In this document: piece by piece, positions 14,904 through 22,271 of the stretch
How positions within the stretch are numbered: the first letter of the stretch is position 1
Layout of the letters: each line of letters opens with the position of its first letter
DNA from: UBA3537 sp965657165
Lineage (GTDB): Bacteria > Bacteroidota > Bacteroidia > Flavobacteriales > Flavobacteriaceae
Direction: 5' to 3'
Length of the DNA stretch: 29,674 nt
NCBI GenBank assembly: GCA_965657165.1
Contig: CBFHNG010000024.1
Location: forward strand, 1-29,674
Made by a program: the position numbers and the translations under genes
The notes under the pieces: model-generated
The model's database searches: none
Told to the model about the DNA's origin: nothing
Seen by the model: only the letters and a program-made list of their open reading frames with translations

Positions 14904-15579
14904 ATTCTACAACAAAATCAAAATAGGTTTTTGGAAAGGGTTCATTATTTAGGGTAAAATGCCACCACTCTTGTGCATAGGGTCGAAATCCATGTTTTAT
15001 CATAACACGCTGTAACAACTCACGATTGTAGCGTTGTTTGGCGTTTAAATCTTGGGCCTCTAAATTTGAAATTTTACCAAAAAAATCATAAGGACTTCCC
15101 ATATCAAGTTCCTTGCAAGTACTAAAATCTATAAGTGTTACATCTATTGAACTTCCTCTACTATGCCCAGAATGTGTAGAAATGTACTGTTTTTTAAATA
15201 ATTCAGACTTTGGGATATTGGGATAAAACTGTGCTTTCATTAGGGTATCTTCGGAAATTTTTGCCCATCGCACAAAATGATCTACTGCCCGCTGTGGACG
15301 GTAGCCATCAAATAGTTTTAGTCCTAAACCCATACGTCCAAATTCCTGTTGTGCTGCTAATAGTGCCTCAGCTGTTTTTGTACTTAAAATGGCTTTTTCG
15401 GTCGTATAGCCATCAATTTTTTGACCCACAAAATTATTTTCTGTCGCATAACGTAAATCAATTTCTAAATCGGGTATCTTATCTTTTGCATAGCTAAAAC
15501 CTTGAGGCAGTGGTGCTTGAGCAAAAAAAACAGCCATAACAAAAAAGGCTAAAATTGAGAAGATGTTTTTTTGTTGCAT
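14902..15579 (-). CDS. D-alanyl-D-alanine dipeptidase, VanX/DdpX type (M15D)
   Basis: A 225-aa zinc peptidase that cleaves D-Ala-D-Ala and releases D-alanine. Zinc ligands can be placed as His139 and Asp146 in SGHSRGSSIDVTL and His207 in EWWHF, with Glu204 as catalytic base and Arg94 (DGYRPQ) in the position of the VanX transition-state arginine. The N-terminal 20 residues (FSILAFFVMAVFFAQA) are a signal peptide, so it is exported, unlike cytoplasmic VanX. A role in peptidoglycan turnover or D-Ala recovery is therefore more likely than vancomycin resistance, and no vanH/vanA-like genes are nearby. It is divergent from alkB, with 40 nt between the starts. Confidence 0.92.
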   Translation of the reverse strand: MQQKNIFSILAFFVMAVFFAQAPLPQGFSYAKDKIPDLEIDLRYATENNFVGQKIDGYTTEKAILSTKTAEALLAAQQEFGRMGLGLKLFDGYRPQRAVDHFVRWAKISEDTLMKAQFYPNIPKSELFKKQYISTHSGHSRGSSIDVTLIDFSTCKELDMGSPYDFFGKISNLEAQDLNAKQRYNRELLQRVMIKHGFRPYAQEWWHFTLNNEPFPKTYFDFVVE

Positions 15580-15604
15580 GAATTCAGAACTTATGCTAAT
15601 TTAG
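15574..15604 (+). promoter_or_regulatory. Possible promoter for alkB-hydrolase
   Basis: TAATTTAG (15597-15604) differs from TAnnTTTG by one base. TTG (15574-15576) lies 20 nt upstream. The box ends 15 nt before the alkB ATG. It sits in the 40-nt divergent gap with the dipeptidase gene. Confidence 0.4.
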
Positions 15605-15619
15605 AAAAAAAATCAAAAG

Positions 15620-16219
15620 ATGCTTTTTGGAGGACATAATAGTGTAATCACCGAGTTAAAAGATGGAGAGATTTTATATGATAAAAACTTCTTAAGTTCA
15701 GTAGAAGCATCAAGATATTTTAAAATTTTACGTAACGAAACGGCATGGCAACAGGATCAAATAAAGGTATTTGGAAAAGTGTATGATCAACCTCGACTTA
15801 CCGCTTTATATGCTAATAATAACGCTCCTTATAGTTATTCAAATATCACAATGCATCCTTCTCCTTTTTCGCCAATACTTTTGGATATTAAAGAAAAAGT
15901 AGAACAACAATTGAAAAAAGAGTTTACAACCTGTCTTTTAAACTTGTATCGCAATGGTCAAGACAGTAATGGTTGGCATGCTGATAACGAAAAAGAGTTG
16001 GGTAAAAACCCTATTATTGCATCTGTGAGTTTGGGTGCAGAGCGAATATTTCATATGAAACACCGAACAGATAAATCTCAAAAAATTAAAATAAATTTGA
16101 CTCATGGAAGTTTACTTGTAATGAGTGGAGGTACACAACATTACTGGTTACATCAAATTCCAAAAACAAAAAAGCATGTCGAAGAACGTATTAATTTGAC
16201 CTTTAGAATTTTAAAATAA
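15620..16219 (+). CDS. AlkB-like 2-oxoglutarate/Fe(II) oxygenase (DNA alkylation repair)
   Basis: A 199-aa dioxygenase of the ALKBH2/3-like type, which oxidatively removes methyl groups such as 1-methyladenine and 3-methylcytosine from DNA. The iron ligands are His120 and Asp122 in NGWHADNE and His178 in YWLHQIP. The 2-oxoglutarate-binding arginines are Arg190 and Arg196 in ERINLTFR. The substrate-side motifs PRLTALYANNNAPYSYS and LLNLYRNGQDS are as expected, and the length is typical. The alpha/beta hydrolase gene follows at 6 nt, suggesting a two-gene transcript. I do not assign the symbol alkB because this branch is closer to ALKBH2/3 than to E. coli AlkB. Confidence 0.93.
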   Translation: MLFGGHNSVITELKDGEILYDKNFLSSVEASRYFKILRNETAWQQDQIKVFGKVYDQPRLTALYANNNAPYSYSNITMHPSPFSPILLDIKEKVEQQLKKEFTTCLLNLYRNGQDSNGWHADNEKELGKNPIIASVSLGAERIFHMKHRTDKSQKIKINLTHGSLLVMSGGTQHYWLHQIPKTKKHVEERINLTFRILK

Positions 16220-16225
16220 ATAATT

Positions 16226-17152
16226 ATGACACATTTCCTCAAATTTTTAAGCTGTTATCTATTTGCAACAAGTCTATTAATTGCACAAAATTTTTCATCA
16301 AAAGACCTCACCATAAACACCCACGTAGATGGTACTCTGTTGATCCCAAATGCTATAAACGATGCCCCTTTGGTAATTTTGATTGCGGGCTCTGGCCCAA
16401 CAGATCGCAATGGCAATCAATCCTTTATGAAAAATGATATGCTAAAAAAATTAGCAGAATCGTTGGCAAATGCTGGTATTGCTTCATTTCGATACGACAA
16501 AAGAATTGTAAAACAAATACGTAACAAAACGATTGATAAAACAATTTTGTTTGATGATTTTGTAACGGATGCAAAATCGGTTATTTCTTATTTTAAACCA
16601 AAGTTTGAAACTATTGTTGTAGCTGGACATAGTCAAGGAAGTTTAGTAGGATTATTGGCTTTGGAAGACGGAGTTTCTGGATTTATTTCATTGGCTGGCG
16701 CTGGAAAAGCAATAGATCAAATTTTGATTGAACAAATTTCAAAAACAGCACCCATGTTTTTGGAAGACAGCAAACGAGTTTTAGCAGTTCTTAAAGAGGG
16801 GAAAACTACAGAAGATTTTCCAGCAGCATTGACCTCAATTTTTAAATTAGACATACAATCTTTTATGTCCAATTGGATCCAATATAATCCTGCCGAAATA
16901 ATTAAAGATCATAATATTCCTTCGCTAATTATTAATGGAGATAAGGATTTGCAAGTAAGTGTAGATGAGGCGAAGTTGCTTTATACTACCGCACAAAATG
17001 GAGCGTTATTAATTGTGGAAAACATGAATCATGTTTTAGTAAAAATTGAAGGCGATCAATTGGAGAACATGAAATCGTATAATGATACTAGCCTAGAAAT
17101 TGCTTCAGAGGTTGAAACAAGTATACTTAAATTTATTAGAAACTTAAACTAA
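16226..17152 (+). CDS. Exported alpha/beta hydrolase
   Basis: A 308-aa alpha/beta-fold hydrolase with a signal peptide (residues 1-20, hydrophobic, ending LLIAQ). The nucleophile elbow is GHSQGS (Ser136). The acid is probably Asp241 in INGDKDLQVS and the catalytic histidine His269 in NMNHVLV. The oxyanion region IAGSGPTDRNGN and the segment FRYDKR place it with the small serine aminopeptidase/esterase-like exported hydrolases. No substrate can be named. It follows alkB by 6 nt, but nothing in the sequence ties the two functions together. A hairpin terminator starts 2 nt after the stop. Confidence 0.9.
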   Translation: MTHFLKFLSCYLFATSLLIAQNFSSKDLTINTHVDGTLLIPNAINDAPLVILIAGSGPTDRNGNQSFMKNDMLKKLAESLANAGIASFRYDKRIVKQIRNKTIDKTILFDDFVTDAKSVISYFKPKFETIVVAGHSQGSLVGLLALEDGVSGFISLAGAGKAIDQILIEQISKTAPMFLEDSKRVLAVLKEGKTTEDFPAALTSIFKLDIQSFMSNWIQYNPAEIIKDHNIPSLIINGDKDLQVSVDEAKLLYTTAQNGALLIVENMNHVLVKIEGDQLENMKSYNDTSLEIASEVETSILKFIRNLN

Positions 17153-17153
17153 A

Positions 17154-17196
17154 AAAAGCACTGAAAGAACAGTGCTTTTATTACTAACCAACCAAA
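17154..17196 (+). terminator. Hairpin A plus ACTAACCAACCAAA tail (terminator-like)
   Basis: A perfect 10-bp inverted repeat, AAAAGCACTG (17154-17163) with CAGTGCTTTT (17170-17179) and a 6-nt loop, follows the hydrolase stop by 1 nt. The T-run after the stem is short (TTTTATT). It can act as the hydrolase terminator. Three bases later comes ACTAACCAACCAAA (17183-17196), which is repeated after hairpin B. Confidence 0.75.
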
Positions 17197-17282
17197 GTGT
17201 ATTCAAGATACAATCTTTAAAACAAAATTATAACCTAAAGTTTATATTTACACAATGTTTAACAATACTTTCACAAAAGGAA

Positions 17283-17327
17283 AAAGCATCATTTAACAAA
17301 TGATGCTTTAACCACTAACCAACCAAA
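17283..17327 (+). other. Hairpin B plus ACTAACCAACCAAA tail (possible structured RNA or leader element)
   Basis: A perfect 12-bp inverted repeat, AAAGCATCATTT (17283-17294) with AAATGATGCTTT (17298-17309) and a 3-nt loop, is followed 4 nt later by ACTAACCAACCAAA (17314-17327). The architecture is that of hairpin A, but the inner stem sequence differs and pairing is kept, and there is no proper T-run. It lies in the 254-nt gap between the hydrolase and the DUF1648 gene, 79 nt before the latter's start. A -7-like TATATTTA is at 17243-17250. A 13-codon reading frame (17255-17296) ends in the loop. The rest of the gap (17328-17406) is A/T-rich, with nothing I can name. Confidence 0.6.
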
Positions 17328-17406
17328 ATATATTACTAACAAAAAAATTAAATAATATATATTTTTAGTTACAACTTCCGTGCCAAAAAATTTATTAGAT
17401 TGAAAT

Positions 17407-17916
17407 ATGTTTGAAAAAAGACCAAAAATTACTGTTCCTCAAAATTCTACTGACCTTTGGATTGATCGGTTTTCGTTTTTATTGTTTTTTATAATTTGGC
17501 TAAGCGTATTTGTGTATTATCCCGATCTCCCAGATGAAATTCCAACACATTTCAATGGTCGTGGTCAAGCAGATGCTTTTGGTTCTAAGCAGTCTATTTG
17601 GGTTTTGATGGGTGTTTTTAGTAGTATCTTCATTGGAATTTATATTTTAAATAAATATCCTCATTTGCATAATTACACCGTTAAAATCACAGAAAAAAAT
17701 GCACTGAAAAATTATCGTTTTAGTACACGAATTCTAAGGGTTGTCAATTTTTTTAACTTATTATTACTGGCTTTCATACTAAAAACAATGATTACTCCCA
17801 ATGATGAACAAAATACAGAATTAGGAGGATGGTTTTTGCCCACCATTATAATAGGCAGTTTAGTGCTTATAATTTATATATTTGTTAAGGCCAATAAAAT
17901 AAATTCTAAAACATAA
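17407..17916 (+). CDS. DUF1648 domain membrane protein
   Basis: A 169-aa membrane protein with about four hydrophobic segments (roughly residues 26-42, 65-82, 110-127 and 143-162). The DUF1648 signature lies between the first two segments: YYPDLPDEIPTHFNGRGQADAFGSK. In this family the PxxIPxHFNxxGxxD motif is diagnostic. Relatives include the SdpI immunity protein of Bacillus, which carries a DUF1648 region, but SdpI has an additional C-terminal part that this protein lacks. Function is therefore not assigned. The DUF819 gene begins 6 nt after its stop, so they are probably one transcript. Confidence 0.85.
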   Translation: MFEKRPKITVPQNSTDLWIDRFSFLLFFIIWLSVFVYYPDLPDEIPTHFNGRGQADAFGSKQSIWVLMGVFSSIFIGIYILNKYPHLHNYTVKITEKNALKNYRFSTRILRVVNFFNLLLLAFILKTMITPNDEQNTELGGWFLPTIIIGSLVLIIYIFVKANKINSKT

Positions 17917-17922
17917 AATCAC

Positions 17923-19233
17923 ATGACCGACACCACACCACTTTTTACAAATGATACTATAGTCTTTGGACTTCTGATGCTGGCCATTGCTTTTATTTTT
18001 TATACCGAATCTAAAACTTCTGGTTTTTGGTTTAAGTTTTACAAAATTGTACCAGGACTTTTTATGGCCTATATGCTTCCTGCAGTTTTTACAACATTGG
18101 GTTGGATTGCCCCAGAATGGGAAAGCATTTCTACAGATGGAACTGTAACAACAGAAAGTAGTAATTTGTATTATGTTTCAAGCCGATATTTATTGCCTGC
18201 TGCACTAGTGCTTATGACTTTAAGTATCGATTTAAAAGCCGTATTTAATTTGGGGTGGAAAGCTCTTATTATGTTTTTTACAGGAACTGTAGGAATCATT
18301 ATTGGTGGACCAATCGCTATCTTACTTATTGCAATGGTCTCTCCAGAAACGGTTGGAGGAGTTGGTCCAGATGCTGTTTGGCGAGGTTTGTCAACGCTTG
18401 CTGGTAGTTGGATCGGTGGAGGTGCTAATCAAACTGCTATGCTTGAAATTTATGGATACAACCCCAAGCTTTATGGTGGGATGGTTTTTGTAGATATTGT
18501 GGTGGCCAACATTTGGATGGCACTATTACTTATTGGAATAGGTAAACGAAAACGAATCAATCAATGGCTAAAGGCAGATACCACTGCTATTGAAAAACTA
18601 AAAAATAAAGTGTCTTCATTTACGGAAAGTGTTAAAAGAAATCCGAGTCTTACCGACTTGATGATTATGGTGGGGATTGCCTTTGGATCTGTAGGTTTTG
18701 CTCATTTTTGTGCTGGACAATTGGCGCCATTTTTTAAGAACGTTGTGGCGTCTATGGGCTCTGAAACCACACGAAATATTTTTACATTTTTGGGATCATC
18801 GTTCTTTTGGATGATTAGTATTTCTACACTTATTGCCATTGGATTGTCTTTTACAAAAGCCAAAAATTATGAAGGTGCAGGTGCCAGTAAATTTGGTAGC
18901 GTTTTTATCTATATTTTGGTCGCGAGTATAGGAATGAAAATGGATCTTACAATGATTTTTGACAACTCAGGACTTATTGCAATTGGAATTGTTTGGATGA
19001 GTATTCATGCTCTTCTTTTAATTTTGGTAGCCAAAATCATCAAGGCACCGTACTTTTTCCTTGCCGTTGGAAGTCAAGCCAATGTTGGTGGTGCCGCCTC
19101 TGCCCCCATTGTCGCCTCTGCTTTTCATCCTTCATTAGCTACTGTAGGCGTTTTATTAGCTGTTTTTGGATATGCTATTGGAACCGTTGCAGCAATAGGA
19201 TGTACAATTTTAATGGCTCTTGCCGCATCTTAA
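17923..19233 (+). CDS. DUF819 family integral membrane protein
   Basis: A 436-aa polytopic membrane protein with about 11-12 hydrophobic segments. It fits the DUF819 family (YjcL-like), whose members resemble transporters. Glycine-rich membrane motifs include GLSTLAGSWIGGGANQTAM in the first half and AVGSQANVGGAASAPIVASAFHPSL near the end. These symmetrically placed GG-N motifs suggest an inverted-repeat transporter fold, which is inference from the sequence. The substrate is unknown. The only soluble parts are a loop near residues 205-240 (KRINQWLKADTT) and a short loop near 55-75. It follows the DUF1648 gene by 6 nt and precedes a lipoprotein gene by 28 nt. Confidence 0.87.
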   Translation: MTDTTPLFTNDTIVFGLLMLAIAFIFYTESKTSGFWFKFYKIVPGLFMAYMLPAVFTTLGWIAPEWESISTDGTVTTESSNLYYVSSRYLLPAALVLMTLSIDLKAVFNLGWKALIMFFTGTVGIIIGGPIAILLIAMVSPETVGGVGPDAVWRGLSTLAGSWIGGGANQTAMLEIYGYNPKLYGGMVFVDIVVANIWMALLLIGIGKRKRINQWLKADTTAIEKLKNKVSSFTESVKRNPSLTDLMIMVGIAFGSVGFAHFCAGQLAPFFKNVVASMGSETTRNIFTFLGSSFFWMISISTLIAIGLSFTKAKNYEGAGASKFGSVFIYILVASIGMKMDLTMIFDNSGLIAIGIVWMSIHALLLILVAKIIKAPYFFLAVGSQANVGGAASAPIVASAFHPSLATVGVLLAVFGYAIGTVAAIGCTILMALAAS

Positions 19234-19261
19234 ATTATTCAATTTTTTACTCATTAAACCC

Positions 19262-19960
19262 ATGAAACAACTTTTTCAATTCATTCTTATTCTTTCTGTA
19301 ATTTCTTGTCATACTGAACCTAAATATAATGGTACAATTTCAGCCAAAATTAAAGGCCTTCAAAAGGGAACTGTTTATTTACAAAAATTTCATGACACGG
19401 TATATATCACACTAGATTCTTTAAATGTAATAGGAAAGGAAACCGTACAACTTGGGTGTCAACTGGAAGAGCCAGAAGTATTGTATTTAAGTTTATCCAA
19501 AGCCATAGACGCCGAACGCATTCCGTTTTTTGCAGATGCTGGAACGACAACAATTGATACCAATTTAAAGCGATTTGTTTTTGATGCAAAAATTAAAGGA
19601 AGTACGCAACAAAAATTACTTGAGGATTACCGCAAAAATTTAGAACGTTTTAAAAACTTACATTTGGATTTATTAGAAGCATCAATAAATGCACAACGCG
19701 AAGGCAACAAAAAAGAATTTGAAGTTGTACAAAATAAAATGGACAACAATCTGAAAAGACAATACTTATATAGCATAAATTATGCGATCAATAACAATGA
19801 TAATGAGGTAGCACCTTATATTGCTTTATCTGATATTTTTGATGCAAAGTCTACTTACTTAGACACTATATACAATAGTTTGACACCCCGAATTGCAGCA
19901 TCTCGATATGGTGTACTACTGAAAGATTACTTGGAAAAAATTGAATCTAAAGACCAATAA
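19262..19960 (+). CDS. DUF4369 domain lipoprotein
   Basis: A 232-aa lipoprotein. I place the start at the ATG at 19262 (MKQLFQFILILSVISCHTEP), which gives a proper lipoprotein signal with Cys16. A longer in-frame start at 19220 would overlap the DUF819 gene and hide the signal. Residues about 20-115 resemble the DUF4369 beta-sandwich domain (ISAKIKGLQKGTVYLQKFHD, then VQLGCQLEEPEVLYLSL) found at the front of many Bacteroidetes thioredoxin-like lipoproteins. Here no CxxC thioredoxin domain follows. The second half is a helical, charged region (residues 117-232, LEDYRKNLERFKNLHLDLLE). Its stop codon abuts the stop of the convergent 88-aa gene. Confidence 0.85.
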   Translation: MKQLFQFILILSVISCHTEPKYNGTISAKIKGLQKGTVYLQKFHDTVYITLDSLNVIGKETVQLGCQLEEPEVLYLSLSKAIDAERIPFFADAGTTTIDTNLKRFVFDAKIKGSTQQKLLEDYRKNLERFKNLHLDLLEASINAQREGNKKEFEVVQNKMDNNLKRQYLYSINYAINNNDNEVAPYIALSDIFDAKSTYLDTIYNSLTPRIAASRYGVLLKDYLEKIESKDQ

Positions 19961-20227
19961 TTAAAGGGCGTTGATTTTATCAATCATTGCACGACCTTTG
20001 GTTTCGAGCTCATCAACAATGCCTTTAAAATGAGCTTTGTGGTTTTCAATACCTTTTGCATTTACCTTTTCAATAAGATCATCAAAAGTGGCAATAGCTT
20101 CATCTATTATGGCCTCACTTTTTTTTCGGTCTTTATCTGGGTTTGCAGATTCCCAAATGTAAACTGCTTCAATAATATCTCCTAAAACATAATTGATATC
20201 TTTTTTTAGATTTCTAACGTTTGCCAT
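19961..20227 (-). CDS. Conserved hypothetical helical protein (88 aa)
   Basis: An 88-aa soluble, predominantly helical, charged protein (MANVRNLKKDINYVLGDIIE ... GRAMIDKINAL). There is no signal peptide, membrane segment or metal motif. I recognise it as the kind of short conserved protein seen in flavobacteria but cannot give it a function. It starts 40 nt downstream of manA, with a promoter-like TAATTTTG at 20252-20259, so it may be read on its own as well as from the idi-queD-manA unit. Its TAA directly touches the stop of the DUF4369 gene on the other strand, with no gap. Confidence 0.82.
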   Translation of the reverse strand: MANVRNLKKDINYVLGDIIEAVYIWESANPDKDRKKSEAIIDEAIATFDDLIEKVNAKGIENHKAHFKGIVDELETKGRAMIDKINAL

Positions 20228-20251
20228 AATTTTTGTGCGTTTAATTTTTTA

Positions 20252-20285
20252 CAAAATTACATCATTTTTAGATATAAACCTCCAA
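20252..20285 (-). promoter_or_regulatory. Promoter-like element for the 88-aa gene
   Basis: On the minus strand, TAATTTTG (20259-20252) fits TAnnTTTG. TTG (20285-20283) lies 23 nt upstream, at the long end of the accepted spacing and inside the last codons of manA. The box is 24 nt before the start codon. Confidence 0.55.
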
Positions 20286-21236
20286 CAATTCAGTATTCGT
20301 CGAAGTTATACTAAATTCTTTGATACTTGCTGGGATTAAAATGGTTTCTCCATACAATAAATGTGTTGTTTTGCCATCAACTTCAAAAACAGCATCACCA
20401 CCAACAGCCATATAAATCATAAAAGAATCATGAGAATTTTGTTTATAAATAGTTTTATTTATTTGAACAATATTGGTTGTAAAATAGGGGCAAGTGACCA
20501 GATTTTCTGGTTTATTTTGTTGGGTTTTATATGAGACCTTAAAATTATTGGGCATATTAAAATCAATAGCATCTATAGCCAAATCATTGTGTAATTCTCT
20601 AGAATTACCCTGATCGTCTACACGATCCCAATCATACACTCGGTAAGTAATATCACTTGTTTGTTGAATTTCTGCCAGCATTACTCCCGCACCAATAGCA
20701 TGAACCCGACCAACTTCAATAAAAAAAGTATCGCCTTTGCTGACGGTTTCAAAATTTAAAATTGATGGTAATGTTTTATCATTTAGGTGTTTGAGGTACA
20801 ATTCGTTTGTTACTGGTTGATTAAAATCAATAATCAAATTTGAATTATCATCGGCCTGCATCACATACCACATTTCTGTTTTTCCAAAACTATTATGGCG
20901 CTTTTTTGCCAATTTATCATTGGGGTGTAGTTGTACAGATAAATCTTTTTTGGCATCAATATATTTTATCAAAAGTGGAAATTTTTCACCAAATTGATCA
21001 TACACTCTTTGGCCTACCAAATCAGCTTTATGATATTGTAGAAGTGTTTTTAGTGAGGTTCCTTTTAGTGCGCCGTTTGAAACAATTGAGGTATTGCCTT
21101 CAACATCGCTAAGCTCCCAACTCTCGCCTGCACTTCCCGATTTTGTTGGTTTTCCTAGTAATTTATTGAGCTTGCTTCCACCCCAAATTTTATCTTTAAG
21201 GATCGGCGTAAATTTCAGAGGGTATAGTGATGACAT
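20268..21236 (-). CDS. manA: Mannose-6-phosphate isomerase, class I
   Basis: A 322-aa cupin isomerase that interconverts mannose-6-phosphate and fructose-6-phosphate, feeding GDP-mannose and surface glycan synthesis. Zinc-binding residues sit in SVQLHPND (His104), GKTEMWYVM (Glu121) and GRVHAIGAG (His179). The N-terminal PILKDKIWGGSKL and GESWELSD segments are characteristic of the short Bacillus-type enzyme, and the length fits. It starts 3 nt after queD, so it is the third gene of an idi-queD-manA unit. Related enzymes of the same fold act on other sugar phosphates, so the substrate is assigned by family. Confidence 0.93.
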   Translation of the reverse strand: MSSLYPLKFTPILKDKIWGGSKLNKLLGKPTKSGSAGESWELSDVEGNTSIVSNGALKGTSLKTLLQYHKADLVGQRVYDQFGEKFPLLIKYIDAKKDLSVQLHPNDKLAKKRHNSFGKTEMWYVMQADDNSNLIIDFNQPVTNELYLKHLNDKTLPSILNFETVSKGDTFFIEVGRVHAIGAGVMLAEIQQTSDITYRVYDWDRVDDQGNSRELHNDLAIDAIDFNMPNNFKVSYKTQQNKPENLVTCPYFTTNIVQINKTIYKQNSHDSFMIYMAVGGDAVFEVDGKTTHLLYGETILIPASIKEFSITSTNTELLEVYI

Positions 21237-21239
21237 AAA

Positions 21240-21650
21240 TTATTTTCCTGAGTAGGATACAAAATTTCGTGGGGTTTCAAAAAGGGTGACTTCCAATTCT
21301 AAATGCTCGTCTAAGACTGCTTTTAGTTTGTTATAAATAACCACAACAATATTTTCGGCAGTAGGATTCAAATCTTTAAATTCAGGGACATCGAGATTTA
21401 GATTTTTGTGGTCAAAAGCGTCTTCAACTTCCGATTTTATAAAATCTTTTAAAATTTTAACATCAATAACATAGCCCGTTTCAGGGTCAATTTCTCCGGT
21501 AACACTTACAACCAAATCATAGTTGTGCCCATGAAAATTGGGGTTGTTACATTTTCCAAAAATGGCATCATTTTTTTCAAAACTCCAATCTGGTCTGTAT
21601 AATCTATGAGCCGCATTAAAATGGGCTTTTCTGCTAACGGTGACTTTCAT
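21240..21650 (-). CDS. queD: 6-carboxytetrahydropterin synthase / 6-pyruvoyl-tetrahydropterin synthase family (QueD-like)
   Basis: A 136-aa T-fold enzyme. The zinc histidines are His15 (FNAAHRL), His40 and His42 (NFHGHNY). The catalytic cysteine is Cys34 in GKCNNPNFHGH, with the Asp80-His81 pair in AFDHKNLN and Glu125 in LFETPRNFVSY. In bacteria this family usually makes 6-carboxy-tetrahydropterin for queuosine (7-deazaguanine) synthesis. The CNNPNFHGHNY spacing also occurs in eukaryote-type PTPS, so a biopterin-like role cannot be excluded. No other queuosine genes are nearby. Its start overlaps the end of idi by 17 nt, indicating tight coupling. Confidence 0.88.
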   Translation of the reverse strand: MKVTVSRKAHFNAAHRLYRPDWSFEKNDAIFGKCNNPNFHGHNYDLVVSVTGEIDPETGYVIDVKILKDFIKSEVEDAFDHKNLNLDVPEFKDLNPTAENIVVVIYNKLKAVLDEHLELEVTLFETPRNFVSYSGK

Positions 21651-22170
21651 GTGTGGTATTTATATGTTCGTAAAACTTTTCAAATATAATCTTAAACCAG
21701 GCGGTGTATAGCTCTGGTTGAGCTGCAATATCAGCCCTTATGTCCTCAAGCGGCATCCATTTCCAAACCTCAACCTCATCAGGATTTATAACTGGCGCTT
21801 GTTCGTAATATCCTACCATAATATGATCTAACTCGTGCTCGGTCAAACCATTATCAAAAGGCGCTTTATAAATAAATGAAGTGGTTTCTTTTAATGATGT
21901 TGTAAAGCCCATTTCTTCTTGTAATCGGCGTGTTCCTGCTTCAATATTAGTTTCTCCATCACGCTGATGGCTACAACAGGTGTTGGTCCACAATAGCGGT
22001 GAATGATATTTGTGTGCCGCTCTTTGCTGAAGCATCAGTTCATTTTTGGAATTAAAAATAAACACCGAAAATGCACGATGTAATACGGCTTTTTCGTGTG
22101 CTTCCATTTTAGGCATTAACCCAATTTGTTCATCATTTTCATTAACCAATATAACTTGTTCTTCATTCAT
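21634..22170 (-). CDS. idi: Isopentenyl-diphosphate delta-isomerase, type I
   Basis: A 178-aa Nudix-fold enzyme that interconverts isopentenyl and dimethylallyl diphosphate for isoprenoid synthesis. Catalytic and metal residues align with the E. coli enzyme: Cys66 and His68 in TNTCCSHQR, Glu111 and Glu113 in LTEHELDHIMVG, and His25 and His31 near the N-terminus. The Nudix-like helix is EAGTRRLQEEMGF. The length matches the bacterial family. It is the first gene of idi-queD-manA and is divergent from the lipoprotein gene at 22272. A TAATTTAG box (22182-22175, minus) ends only 4 nt before the ATG, which would give a nearly leaderless transcript. Confidence 0.95.
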   Translation of the reverse strand: MNEEQVILVNENDEQIGLMPKMEAHEKAVLHRAFSVFIFNSKNELMLQQRAAHKYHSPLLWTNTCCSHQRDGETNIEAGTRRLQEEMGFTTSLKETTSFIYKAPFDNGLTEHELDHIMVGYYEQAPVINPDEVEVWKWMPLEDIRADIAAQPELYTAWFKIIFEKFYEHINTTHESHR

Positions 22171-22271
22171 GCTGCTAAATTATTAACTAATTTAACATAT
22201 TCTATTAATTAATTGCTAAAATATATTTAATCAATTTTTTTGTAATTTAGCCAGACCTAAATCTAAAAAAC

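Noticed and set aside
14902..15579. Vancomycin-resistance gene vanX
   Set aside because: The catalytic residues match, but the protein has a signal peptide and there are no vanH, vanA or vanRS genes nearby. A peptidoglycan-turnover dipeptidase is the better reading.
17407..17916. SdpI-type toxin immunity protein
   Set aside because: It shares the DUF1648 motif but lacks the extra C-terminal region of SdpI, and no toxin genes are adjacent.
19220..19261. Longer start for the DUF4369 lipoprotein
   Set aside because: It overlaps the DUF819 gene and puts 14 residues in front of a clear lipoprotein signal.
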